From Acetobacteraceae bacterium (lineage in GTDB: Bacteria; Pseudomonadota; Alphaproteobacteria; Acetobacterales; Acetobacteraceae): a stretch of 34,919 bases of DNA. The first letter of the stretch is position 1. Every line of letters begins with the position of its first letter. Both the position numbers and the translations under genes were made by a program. Under the pieces are notes generated by a model that did no database searches, was not told the DNA's origin, and saw only the letters and a list, made by a program, of their open reading frames with translations. Shown here one piece after another: positions 18,450 through 27,651 of this stretch. The stretch lies in contig JAIEOO010000444.1 of the NCBI GenBank assembly GCA_019750475.1, positions 1 through 34,919 on the forward strand, given 5' to 3'.

Positions 18450-19796
18450 GTGACTGCCCGCATCCTCATCGTGGACGACATCGCGGCCAATCTCAGGCTG
18501 CTCGAAGCGAAGCTCCTGGCCGACTACTATGAGGTGATTCCGGCCTCCAGCGGTCCGGAAGCCCTGCACGCAGCTTTAACGCAACTGCCCGACGTCGTTC
18601 TTCTCGATGTCATGATGCCGGGGATGGACGGGTTCGAGGTCTGCCGCCGCCTCAAGGCGGACGGCCGCACCCAGCACATCCCGATCGTCATGGTCACGGC
18701 GCTGACCGACAGCGTCGAGCGTGTCCGCGCGCTCGAGGCGGGCGCCGACGACTTCCTGTCGAAGCCGGTGGACGACGCGACCCTCGCGGCGCGCCTGCGC
18801 GCCCTGCTGCGGGTGAAGCAGGTGCAGGATGCCTGGCGCCAGCGCGCGAGCACCGCGCGCGAGCTCGGCCTGGAAACGCCCGCCGAGCCCGAGACCGGCA
18901 TGGCCGGCGCCCGGGCCCTCGTCTTCGCCGAGACCGAGGAGGAGGTGGCGGCCATCGCCGAGATCCTCGAGCAGGACGCGATCGAGGTGCAGCAGGTGAC
19001 GCAGGCCCAGGCCGCCGGCGACGCGCTGGCCGGGGGCGGCTTCGACCTGGGTGTCCTCGCGCTCGCCAGCGAGGGCGGCGAGGTCTTGAGGCTCGCGTCG
19101 CGCTTGCGGGCCAACGCCGCGACCCGCGACGTGCCGGTGCTGCTGATCGCCGACGCCACGCAGAAGGCGCTGGTGTTGCGCGGCTTCGACCTCGGCGCGA
19201 ACGACCACGCGCTGCGGCCGCTCGATCCCAACGAGCTGCGCGCGCGGGCGCGGAACCAGATCCGGCGCAAGCGCTACCAGGATCGCCTCCGCAACGAGCT
19301 CGACCGCTCGCTCGAGATGGCGGTGACCGACGCGCTGACCGGGCTGCGCAACCGCCGCTACGTGCGCCGCCACCTCGAGGCGCTGCTGCGCACCGACGAG
19401 GTCGCGGTGATGCTGCTCGACATCGACCGGTTCAAGTCGATCAACGACACCCACGGCCACTCGGTCGGCGATGCCGCGCTGAAGGAGGTGGCGGCGCGGC
19501 TGCGCCACCACCTGCGCGCCGCCGACGTGGTCGCGCGCTACGGCGGCGAGGAGTTCCTCGCCGTGCTGGCCAATGCCAGCGCGGCCAACGTCATGATGGT
19601 GGCCGAGCGCCTGCGCGAGGCCATCGAGATCGACCCGCTGCGCCTCGACGACAACCTCTCGCTGCCGATCACCCTCAGCATAGGCGTCGCCGTGGGCGGG
19701 CCGGGAATCCCGGCCGACGACCTGGTGGATCAGGCCGACCGGGCGCTCTACCGGGCGAAGCAGGAAGGCCGGAACCGGGCCTGCCTGGCGGAGTGA
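18450..19796 (+). CDS. pleD: PleD-family response regulator diguanylate cyclase (REC-REC-GGDEF)
   Basis: GTG start at 18450; REC1 ARILIVDDIAANLRLLEAKL...VVLLDVMMPGMDGFEVCRRLKADG; degenerate second REC; GGDEF RAADVVARYGGEEFLAVL with RxxD I-site (RAAD) five residues before GGEEF. Confidence 0.92.
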   Translation: MTARILIVDDIAANLRLLEAKLLADYYEVIPASSGPEALHAALTQLPDVVLLDVMMPGMDGFEVCRRLKADGRTQHIPIVMVTALTDSVERVRALEAGADDFLSKPVDDATLAARLRALLRVKQVQDAWRQRASTARELGLETPAEPETGMAGARALVFAETEEEVAAIAEILEQDAIEVQQVTQAQAAGDALAGGGFDLGVLALASEGGEVLRLASRLRANAATRDVPVLLIADATQKALVLRGFDLGANDHALRPLDPNELRARARNQIRRKRYQDRLRNELDRSLEMAVTDALTGLRNRRYVRRHLEALLRTDEVAVMLLDIDRFKSINDTHGHSVGDAALKEVAARLRHHLRAADVVARYGGEEFLAVLANASAANVMMVAERLREAIEIDPLRLDDNLSLPITLSIGVAVGGPGIPADDLVDQADRALYRAKQEGRNRACLAE

Positions 19797-20089
19797 CGCC
19801 GGCGCCGGACGGGCGTGGCCGGAATCGCTCCGGGCGCGAGCCTGCTGCTCAGCAACGAATGCCGCCGGCCGCCGGTGACGGGGCGGCCGTCCCCGGGAGT
19901 TGGGCGGCCTGCGCGCCCGGACCCGCGGCCGGCGCGATGCGCCGGATGTGCGAGTCGGCACTGGTGCGATGGATGCCAACCCGGATAGCCTGACCGCCTG
20001 GGGAACGAGGCCCTGCTGATGCGGCAGGGGGAGGATGGCGGCGTCCGGAGGTCGGCTTCGAAGACGGCGCCGCGAGGGAAGGATTCGCG

Positions 20090-23000
20090 ATGCCCATCGT
20101 CATCAGCATGGTCGCCCCGTCGGGCAGCACGAACAGCGACTGGCTGTTCCCGGGAACGGTCAACCCCTCCGGCAGCTTCTCCTACGCGGGATCGACGAAT
20201 TTCAGCGGTGGCGTGCTGGGCGCGAGCCTCTCGACCGCGACCTACATCTGGAACGCGCGCGGCCCGAACACCTCCGGCACGGCGTCCACCGTCAGCGCGT
20301 CGCAGTCGGGCTTCCAGGGCAGCTTCGAGTGGCTCGAGGTCTTCGTCCTCCAGGGCGGCATGTACAACAACGTCGGCGTCCTGCAGGCCAATCCCAGCCT
20401 GTCGTTCCCGACCGCGAACCGCCTGACCGCGTCCAGCGTCCTGTCCGGCAACGACACCTTCACCGGCGGCGCCGCCAATGACGTGCTGAACGGTTATGAC
20501 GGCAACGACGTCATGTCGGGCGGGCCCGGCAACGACACCTTCAACGGGGGCGACGGCTTCGACACCGTCTCCTACGCCGACTTCACCAACTGGATCACGT
20601 CGAACGTCAACGGCTTGTGGCTCACGCTCGGCAATGGCGGGCAGAGCAGCGGCCTCGTCGGGCAGGACGTCTACAACTCGATCGAGTCGATCACCGGCAC
20701 CGAGTTCGGCCAGCGCACCCTCGGCCAGACGACCTACACGAACCAGGGCAACGACACGATCACGGGCGATTCCGGCGACAACCGCCTGGAGGGCCTGTCG
20801 GGGAACGACACGATCGACGGCGCCGGCGGCAACGACGTGCTCAACGGCGGCACCGGCACCGACATCGTCCAGGGCGGCGAGGGCGACGACGACATCTGGA
20901 TCGGTGGCGGCGAACTCGCCAGCGGCGAGACCTATGCCGGCGGCAACGGCACCGACACGCTGCGCTTCCGCGACATCGGCCTCGGGCCCGTCAGCTTCGA
21001 CTTCACGGGCGTCTCGCTGACCGGCATCGACCGGCTGCTGTTCGAGCTCGGCACCACCGTCACCCTGACCACGGCGCAGGTGGCGGCCCTGCCGGGTGCG
21101 GTCACCATCACCGGCTCCTACCAGCCCACGATCCTCATCAACGCGCCGGCCGGCGGCGGCACGGCGACCATCGCCTCCTGGTCGGTGTCCGGCCTGTCGG
21201 CCTCGGCCACGATGATCACGCTGTCGGGCGGCGCCGGGAACGACGTGCTGACCGGCTGGTCCAACGGGGCGGTGTTCTCGGGCGGCGGCGGCAACGACAC
21301 GCTGAACGGCGATTCCGGCGTCGACGTCATCGGCGGCGGCACGGGCGACGACACGATTTCCGCCGGCGGCGGGGACGACACCGTGGCCGGCGGCGACGGC
21401 AACGACGCGATGACCGGCGGCCTCGGCCGAGACACGCTCGACTACTCCGCCCAGGGCGGCGCGATCGTGGTCAGCCTCGCGGTCACGGCCGCGCAGAACA
21501 CCGGCGGCGCCGGCACGGATACCTTCGGCGGCTTCGACAACATCCTGGGCGGAGCGGGCAACGACACGCTGACCGGCGCCGACACGACGGACACGGTCGC
21601 GGGCAGCAGCGCCGACAACACGCTCGACGGCAATGCCGGCAACGACGTCCTGATCGGCGGCCTCGGCAACGACCGGCTCGACGGCGACACGGGCACGGAC
21701 ACCGCCAGCTATGCCGCCTCCACGGGGCGCGTCGTCGTCTCGCTCGCCACGGCAGGCGCGCAGGACACCGTCAGCGCCGGCACCGACACGCTCGCCAGTA
21801 TCGAGAACCTGATCGGCGGCTCCGGCAACGACACGCTGACGGGCGACGGCAACGCCAACCTCCTGCTCGGCGGCAACGGCGACGACACGCTGAGCGGCGG
21901 CCTCGGCAACGACACGCTGGATGGCGAGGCGGGGCAGGATTGGGCGGACTATGGCGGCGCCGCTTCGGCGGTCGTCGCCAACCTGGCCACGACGACGGTC
22001 ACCGGCGGCGCGGGCGCCGACACGATCCTGCGCATCAAGCACCTGCTGGGCAGCGGCTTCAACGATACGCTGACCGGCGACGGCAACGACAACTCGCTCG
22101 TCGGCGGGACCGGCAACGACACCATCGACGGTGCCGGCGGCAACGACGTGATCGAGGGCGGCGGGGGCAACGACGTTCTCTCCGGCGGGACGGGAACGGG
22201 CGACACCGTCACCTACGCCAGCAACGCCAGCGGGGTGATCGTGAGCCTGGCCGTCGCCACGGCGCAGAACACGGGTGGCGCGGGCACGGACACGCTCTCC
22301 AATTTCGAGAACCTGACCGGGACGGCGCAGGGCGACCAGCTCACCGGCAGCATCCAGGACAACAGCCTGGTCGGTGGCGGCGGGGACGACCTGCTGGAGG
22401 GGCTCGGCGGGAACGACCTGCTCGACGGCGGCGCCGGCAACGACATGGCGACCTACGCCAACGCCACCGCCGCCGTCACGGTCAGCCTCGCGGTCGCGAC
22501 GGGGCAGAACACGGGCGGCGCCGATACCGACACCCTCTCGAGCATCGAGAACCTCACCGGCTCGGGCTTCGCCGACACGCTGACGGGCAGTTCCGGCGCG
22601 AACACCATCAACGGGGGCGCGGGCAACGACGTCATCGAGGGCGGCGACGGCAACGACATCCTCGACGGCGGCACGGAGACCGACACGGCGAGCTACGCCA
22701 ATGCCGCGGCGGGCGTCACCGTCAGCCTCGCGGTCGCGACCGCGCAGAACACCGGCGCCGGCACCGACACGCTGAGCAACTTCGAGAACCTGACGGGCTC
22801 GGGCTTCGCCGACACGCTGACCGGGGACGGCGGGGCCAACACGCTGTCCGGTGGCGGCGCCGATGACGTGCTCGAAGGCGGCGGGGGCAACGACGCGCTC
22901 GATGGCGGCGCAGGCAACGACAGGGCAACCTACGCGAACGCCGCGGCGACCGTCACGGTCAGCCTGGCGGTCGGCACGGCGCAGAACACCGGCGGCGCGG

Positions 23001-24451
23001 GCACGGACACGCTCTCGGCCATCGAGAACCTCACCGGCTCGGGCTTCGGGGATACGCTCACCGGCAGCACGGGCGACAACAGCATCGCCGGCGGCGCCGG
23101 CAACGACGTGATCGAGGGTGGCGCCGGCAACGACGCCCTCGACGGCGGCGCCGGCAACGACGTGCTGGATGGCGGTGCCGACGCCGACACCGTGACCTAT
23201 GCCAACGTGGCCGCCGGCGTCACGGTCAGCCTCGCCCTGGCCACGGCCCAGAACACGGGCGGCGCGGGCACCGACACGCTGAGCAATCTCGAGCACCTCA
23301 TCGGCTCCGGCTTCGGCGACACGCTGACCGGCGGCAGCGGCGTCGTGCAGGGCCTCGGCGGCGATGACCGCCTGCTGGATGGTCAGGCAGGCACGCTGAA
23401 CACCTTCGAGGGCGGGACGGGAACGGACACCTTCGTCGCCGGGACGGCGCGCGCCAACGTGACGTTCAGCCGCGATGCGACCGGCGTCACCATCACCCGC
23501 GCCGGCGATGCGGCCGGCAACCGGCTGCTCGGGGTCGAGCGGGCGGAGTTCACCGACGTGACGATGGGCTTCACGGCGCACCGGACGGAGGACATGTCCG
23601 GCCGCGGCTTCGGCGACGTGCTGCTGCGCAACACGGGGTCGAGCGACGTCTTCCAGTGGCAGCTTCAGGGCTCCGGCGTCGCGGCCGTGGGCGCCCTCGG
23701 CACCGCCGGGCTCGACTGGACCCTCGGCGGGAAGGGGGACACGGATGGCGACGGCAAGTCCGACCTCGTGTGGCAGGGGGCCAATGGCGACATCTTCATC
23801 TGGAGGATGGACGGAGCCAGCATCCCGGCCGCCTTCGCGCTCGGCAACGCCGCGGGCTGGACGGTGAAGGGCATGGGCGACCTGAACGGCGATGGCCGCG
23901 CCGACATCGTGTTCCAGACCGCGCAGGGCGACTGGTTCACCTGGATGATGGACGGCACGCAGATCGTCGCGCAGGGCGGCGGCTCGGCCGGCGCGGGCTG
24001 GGACATCGCGGCCATCGCCGACTTCAACGGGGACCTGTCGGCCGACCTGCTGTGGCGGAACACCGCGACGGGCGACGTGTTCTACTGGCAGATGAAGGGC
24101 ACGGCGATCGAGGCGGCCGGCGGCGTGGGCAACCCGGGCCTCGACTGGACCCTCGCCGGCGCCGGGGACCTGAACGGCGACGGCCGCGCCGACGTCGTCT
24201 GGCGCAACGCCGCCGGCGAGATCCACGGCTGGACGATGAACGGCGCGGCCATCCTGGGTGCGGGCTTCATGGGCTCGGCCGGAGCGGCCTGGCAGGTGCG
24301 CGAGGTCGCCGACTACACGGGCGACGACAAGGCCGACCTCCTGTTCCAGAACGGCACGACGGGGGAGGCCTGGCTGTGGGCGGCGGACGGCATCGCGGTC
24401 AACGCGACGGGCGCCATCGGCGCGCCCGGCGCGGCCTGGGCCATCGCCTGA
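20090..24451 (+). CDS. Large RTX/haemolysin-type calcium-binding repeat protein with C-terminal FG-GAP/VCBS-like repeat module
   Basis: Many GGxGxDxLxG nonapeptides (e.g. GGAGNDVIEGGDGNDILDGG); no obvious N-terminal signal peptide; C-terminal repeats such as DLNGDGRADIVFQ and DLNGDGRADVVWRNAAGEIHGWTMNGA. Confidence 0.92.
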   Translation: MPIVISMVAPSGSTNSDWLFPGTVNPSGSFSYAGSTNFSGGVLGASLSTATYIWNARGPNTSGTASTVSASQSGFQGSFEWLEVFVLQGGMYNNVGVLQANPSLSFPTANRLTASSVLSGNDTFTGGAANDVLNGYDGNDVMSGGPGNDTFNGGDGFDTVSYADFTNWITSNVNGLWLTLGNGGQSSGLVGQDVYNSIESITGTEFGQRTLGQTTYTNQGNDTITGDSGDNRLEGLSGNDTIDGAGGNDVLNGGTGTDIVQGGEGDDDIWIGGGELASGETYAGGNGTDTLRFRDIGLGPVSFDFTGVSLTGIDRLLFELGTTVTLTTAQVAALPGAVTITGSYQPTILINAPAGGGTATIASWSVSGLSASATMITLSGGAGNDVLTGWSNGAVFSGGGGNDTLNGDSGVDVIGGGTGDDTISAGGGDDTVAGGDGNDAMTGGLGRDTLDYSAQGGAIVVSLAVTAAQNTGGAGTDTFGGFDNILGGAGNDTLTGADTTDTVAGSSADNTLDGNAGNDVLIGGLGNDRLDGDTGTDTASYAASTGRVVVSLATAGAQDTVSAGTDTLASIENLIGGSGNDTLTGDGNANLLLGGNGDDTLSGGLGNDTLDGEAGQDWADYGGAASAVVANLATTTVTGGAGADTILRIKHLLGSGFNDTLTGDGNDNSLVGGTGNDTIDGAGGNDVIEGGGGNDVLSGGTGTGDTVTYASNASGVIVSLAVATAQNTGGAGTDTLSNFENLTGTAQGDQLTGSIQDNSLVGGGGDDLLEGLGGNDLLDGGAGNDMATYANATAAVTVSLAVATGQNTGGADTDTLSSIENLTGSGFADTLTGSSGANTINGGAGNDVIEGGDGNDILDGGTETDTASYANAAAGVTVSLAVATAQNTGAGTDTLSNFENLTGSGFADTLTGDGGANTLSGGGADDVLEGGGGNDALDGGAGNDRATYANAAATVTVSLAVGTAQNTGGAGTDTLSAIENLTGSGFGDTLTGSTGDNSIAGGAGNDVIEGGAGNDALDGGAGNDVLDGGADADTVTYANVAAGVTVSLALATAQNTGGAGTDTLSNLEHLIGSGFGDTLTGGSGVVQGLGGDDRLLDGQAGTLNTFEGGTGTDTFVAGTARANVTFSRDATGVTITRAGDAAGNRLLGVERAEFTDVTMGFTAHRTEDMSGRGFGDVLLRNTGSSDVFQWQLQGSGVAAVGALGTAGLDWTLGGKGDTDGDGKSDLVWQGANGDIFIWRMDGASIPAAFALGNAAGWTVKGMGDLNGDGRADIVFQTAQGDWFTWMMDGTQIVAQGGGSAGAGWDIAAIADFNGDLSADLLWRNTATGDVFYWQMKGTAIEAAGGVGNPGLDWTLAGAGDLNGDGRADVVWRNAAGEIHGWTMNGAAILGAGFMGSAGAAWQVREVADYTGDDKADLLFQNGTTGEAWLWAADGIAVNATGAIGAPGAAWAIA
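21430..23340 (+). repeat. Eight tandem repeat units of roughly 230-270 bp inside the RTX gene
   Basis: Recurring block 'YANAAAGVTVSLAVATAQNTGGAGTDTLSNFENLTGSGFADTLTG...GGAGND', starting near nt 21440, 21700, 21938, 22205, 22446, 22683, 22921 and 23190; DNA-level similarity also high. Confidence 0.8.
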
Positions 24452-24459
24452 AGCGGCGG

Positions 24460-24484
24460 GCGCGGGCGCGCGGCGTGCCCGCGC
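24460..24484. terminator. Possible bidirectional terminator between the RTX gene and the convergent ABC substrate-binding gene
   Basis: Inverted repeat GCGCGGGC / GCCCGCGC in the 40-bp gap between convergent stops. Confidence 0.4.
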
Positions 24485-24491
24485 GGCCGCG

Positions 24492-26063
24492 TCAGTCCGC
24501 CCGCGCCATCCAGAAGCGCATCCGCCCGTCGGGGGAGGCCGGCATCTCGAAGGGGCGGCGCATCGCGACCACCATCGGCTCCCGGTAGAGGGGGATCGTC
24601 CAGAACGCCCGCCGCTCGATGCCGAAGGCCTCCGTCATCAGCGCCGTCCGGCGGTTCAGGTCCATCTCGACCGCGGCGCGGGCGACCAGCGCGTCGAACT
24701 CCGGCAGGCTGGTGCGCCCGGCGTTCCAGCTGCCCCGCTGCTGCGTCCGCGTGTGCAGCACGTTGTTGAGGATCGAGAAGCCGTCGAGCTGCGGCGTGTT
24801 CGCCCAGCCCATGATGAAGACGTCGCTCTGGTTGTTGATGAAGCGCGCCATGTAGGGCGGGTAGCGCATGACGTTCAGGTTCACCCGCACGCCGATGCGC
24901 GCCCACATGCTGGCCGCGGCGCGGCAGACGCGCTCCCCGTTCACGAAGCGGTCGTTCGGGCAGTCGAAGCCGATGGCGAAGCCGTCGGGATAGCCGGCCT
25001 CGGCCAGCAGGCGCCGCGCCGCCGCCGGATCCGCCGCGACGCGCGGCGTGGCGAGCGCGGCGTCATAGCCCAGCACCTCCGGCGCGATCAGGGTGTGGAT
25101 CGGCTGCGTCAGGCCGCGCATCACGGTCTGGGTGATGGCCGGCACGTCGAGGGCGCGCGTCATCGCCTCCCGCACCCGCGCATCCGCCAGCGGGTTGCGC
25201 GGCTGCCCCTCCACCGGATGCTCGGGGGAGACGTTGAAGCCGAGGAACATCACGCGCAGGTCCTGCGCCTCCACCACGCGCAGCGCCGGTGCCGCCTTCA
25301 GCCGGTCGAGGTCCTGCAAGGGCGTGGGCGTGATGACGTCGAGCTGCCCGCCGAGCAGCCCCGCGACGCGCGTGGCGTCGTTCGCGACCGGCTGGAACAC
25401 CACGCGGCGCAGCGGGTGCGTCGCGTTGTCCCACCAGGCGTCGAAGCGCTCCATCACCGTCTCGGCGTCCGGCTGGCGGGAGACGAGGCGGAAGGGGCCG
25501 GTGCCGTTGGTGTTCAGGCTGGTGTGGGCGGTGCGGCCGCGCGCGGGGTCGGCCGGCTCCATCGCGTTGTTCGCGCGCATCCACGCCTCGGAGAGGATGG
25601 AGATGCCGGCGAGGTCGTTGATCAGCACGGGGTACGGGCCGCGGAGGCGGATATCCACCGTCCAGTCGCCCGATTGCTCGATGCCGGCGATCATGTGCGT
25701 GACCGCCGCGTAGGGCGAGTGGGGCAGGCTCGCGCGGCGGAGCGACGCCACGACATCGGCCGGCGTCATCGGCGCGCCATCGTGGAAGCGCACGCCCTGG
25801 CGGATGGTGAAGCGCCAGTGATCCGGCGCCAGCGTCTCCCAGCTCGTGGCGAGGGCGGGCTCGAAGCGCAGGTCGCGCCCGTGGCGCACCAGGCCTTCGT
25901 AGATGTTGCCGAGGACGGCGGCATTGGCCGTGCTGAAGGCGCCGTGCGGATCCATCGTCGAGATCTCGCCGTTGTTCCCCCAGCGCATGGTGAGGTTCTG
26001 CGCGGCGGCCGGCCAGGCGAGGGCGGTGGCGAGCAGGGCGGCCAGAAGGCGTGCAGGCTTCAT
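24492..26063 (-). CDS. ABC transporter substrate-binding protein, family 5 (peptide/nickel DppA/OppA-type)
   Basis: Signal peptide MKPARLLAALLATALAWPAAAQ; NGEISTMDPHGAFSTANAAVLGNIYEGLVRHGRDLRFEPALATSWETLAPDHWRFTIRQGVRFHDGAPMTPADVVAS. Confidence 0.93.
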   Translation of the reverse strand: MKPARLLAALLATALAWPAAAQNLTMRWGNNGEISTMDPHGAFSTANAAVLGNIYEGLVRHGRDLRFEPALATSWETLAPDHWRFTIRQGVRFHDGAPMTPADVVASLRRASLPHSPYAAVTHMIAGIEQSGDWTVDIRLRGPYPVLINDLAGISILSEAWMRANNAMEPADPARGRTAHTSLNTNGTGPFRLVSRQPDAETVMERFDAWWDNATHPLRRVVFQPVANDATRVAGLLGGQLDVITPTPLQDLDRLKAAPALRVVEAQDLRVMFLGFNVSPEHPVEGQPRNPLADARVREAMTRALDVPAITQTVMRGLTQPIHTLIAPEVLGYDAALATPRVAADPAAARRLLAEAGYPDGFAIGFDCPNDRFVNGERVCRAAASMWARIGVRVNLNVMRYPPYMARFINNQSDVFIMGWANTPQLDGFSILNNVLHTRTQQRGSWNAGRTSLPEFDALVARAAVEMDLNRRTALMTEAFGIERRAFWTIPLYREPMVVAMRRPFEMPASPDGRMRFWMARAD

Positions 26064-27520
26064 GCGTCGTTGCTCCGGTCGAAGGGGAAGATGGGGCGGC
26101 GCAGGCGCTTCCAGGGGAAGGCCCGGAGGTCGAGGCTGGCCACACCCGGCGCGTGGCAGGCGAGCTCCCCGGCGGCGAGCGGCAGGAAGGCCGGGCGGTG
26201 GTTCGTCTTGCTCTTGAGGATGACGTGGCGGAAGCGCGTCGGCTCCAGCCCGAAATGCCGGTATTGCAGCGGGTCGAGGCCCTCGACGCGGCCCTCGCTC
26301 AGCACCAGCGTCAGCCGCGGCGTCTCGATCACGGCGCAGCGGCCGAGATCCACCGGCATGCCGGTGAAGACGGGCCCCTCCACGGTGAAGCGCCCGATGC
26401 CGAGGCGCGTGATGGTGCCGCGCACCGCCAGCTTCCTGCGCGGCCAGGGCGAGGGCGTCCAGGCGCCGACCTGCAGGCTGACGGTCGCGCCGATGCCGGC
26501 CTCGCAGCAGGCGGCGACGGCGGCCGGGTCGCGGACCGGACCGGCGAGGATGCCGTCGAGCCCGGCGTCGAGCGCGGCCTGGATCACCGTCACGTCGTCC
26601 ATCGGCCCGCCGGAGTGGCAATTGTCCGACTGGTCGGCGAGCACGATCATGCCGGGCGGCATGGCGCGCGCGCGGGCCATGGTCTCCTCGATGGGTTCGA
26701 GGGTCTGGGTGAACTCCTCCCGCAGCGACCAGGCGAGCTCGCCCACGCGCCGCGCCGCCGCCTCCGCCACGGCGCGGTCCCCGTGGGCGGTGGCGAGCAC
26801 GGTCATGCCCGTGTCGCGGGTGTCGGCGAGCGGGAAGCCGGTGAAGACGGTGCAGCAGGGCAGGCCCGCCGCTTCCTCGGCCGCGGCCGCCGCGATCAGG
26901 CGCGACATGGGTTCGCGGTCGGTCAGGCCGCGCACCATGTCGGGCAGCATCGGCACGGCGTGGCGCACCGTGACGGGATCGAGGCGGCCTTCCAGCACCT
27001 CCCGCAGCAGGCGGCCGGCGCGGCGCCCCGTCTCCGGCATGTCGAGATGCGGATAGCTGCGATAGCCCGGCATGACCGAGCAGTTCGCGACGAAGCGGTC
27101 GGTGATGTTGGCGTGGCTGTCGAGCGCGGCGCCGATGGGCAGGCCGGGCCGGACGTGGCGGATGCGGGCCAGCAGCTCGCCCTCGCCGTCCTCGTGATGC
27201 TCCGCGACCATGGCGCCGTGCAGGTCGAGCAGCATGGCGTCGCATTCGCGGGCGGCGGCGCAGAAGATGCCGGACAGGCGCTCGAAGGCGTCGCGCGCGA
27301 CGGGGGCGCTGGGCAGCGCGCGGGCCGCGAGCGGGATGAAGACGTCCGCGCCCATGGCTTCGGCCTCGTCCAGCAGCCCCGACATGGCGTAGCCCGAATG
27401 GCGGTACAGCCTGTAGGCCGCGTCGCCCTCGCAGGGCGAAAAATCCTCCCAGCGCGTCGGCACGGGGGAGAAGGTGTTGGTCTCGTGCTTGAACATCGCG
27501 ACCATCAGGCGAAGGGGCAT
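26060..27520 (-). CDS. M81 family metallopeptidase (MlrC-like)
   Basis: MPLRLMVAMFKHETNTFSPVPTRWEDF; LDLHGAMVAEHHEDGEGELLARIR; ALDSHANIT; DQSDNCHSGGPMDDVTVIQAALDAGLDGILAGPVRDP. Confidence 0.9.
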   Translation of the reverse strand: MPLRLMVAMFKHETNTFSPVPTRWEDFSPCEGDAAYRLYRHSGYAMSGLLDEAEAMGADVFIPLAARALPSAPVARDAFERLSGIFCAAARECDAMLLDLHGAMVAEHHEDGEGELLARIRHVRPGLPIGAALDSHANITDRFVANCSVMPGYRSYPHLDMPETGRRAGRLLREVLEGRLDPVTVRHAVPMLPDMVRGLTDREPMSRLIAAAAAEEAAGLPCCTVFTGFPLADTRDTGMTVLATAHGDRAVAEAAARRVGELAWSLREEFTQTLEPIEETMARARAMPPGMIVLADQSDNCHSGGPMDDVTVIQAALDAGLDGILAGPVRDPAAVAACCEAGIGATVSLQVGAWTPSPWPRRKLAVRGTITRLGIGRFTVEGPVFTGMPVDLGRCAVIETPRLTLVLSEGRVEGLDPLQYRHFGLEPTRFRHVILKSKTNHRPAFLPLAAGELACHAPGVASLDLRAFPWKRLRRPIFPFDRSNDA

Positions 27521-27526
27521 GTGCGG

Positions 27527-27610
27527 TCACTCCGGCTCGATGCGGGCGAGGCGGATGCGCCGGCCCCGGCTTTCGCGTGCGAGGTGCGGTTCCAGCGGCG
27601 CGGGCGGCAT
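27527..27610 (-). CDS. Putative 27-aa small ORF between the NicX/M29-like and M81 genes
   Basis: ATG at 27610 preceded by AGGAGG at suitable spacing (CCAGGAGGTCTGGCCATG); encodes MPPAPLEPHLARESRGRRIRLARIEPE*; ends 7 bp before the M81 start. Confidence 0.3.
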   Translation of the reverse strand: MPPAPLEPHLARESRGRRIRLARIEPE

Positions 27611-27651
27611 GGCCAGACCTCCTGGCTCCGCCCTCCGGTCATCGGGCCGCG

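Noticed and set aside
20450-23340. CRISPR array suggested by regular repetition
   Set aside because: Repeats are in-frame RTX nonapeptide coding units with degenerate sequence and no repeat/unique-spacer pattern; no cas genes.
19748-24226. 1492-aa minus-strand ORF antisense to the RTX gene
   Set aside because: Low-complexity Val/Ala/Arg/Gly translation mirroring the GGXGXD repeats; high-GC codons with few stops on the opposite strand make such shadow ORFs expected. The plus-strand frame has recognisable domains.
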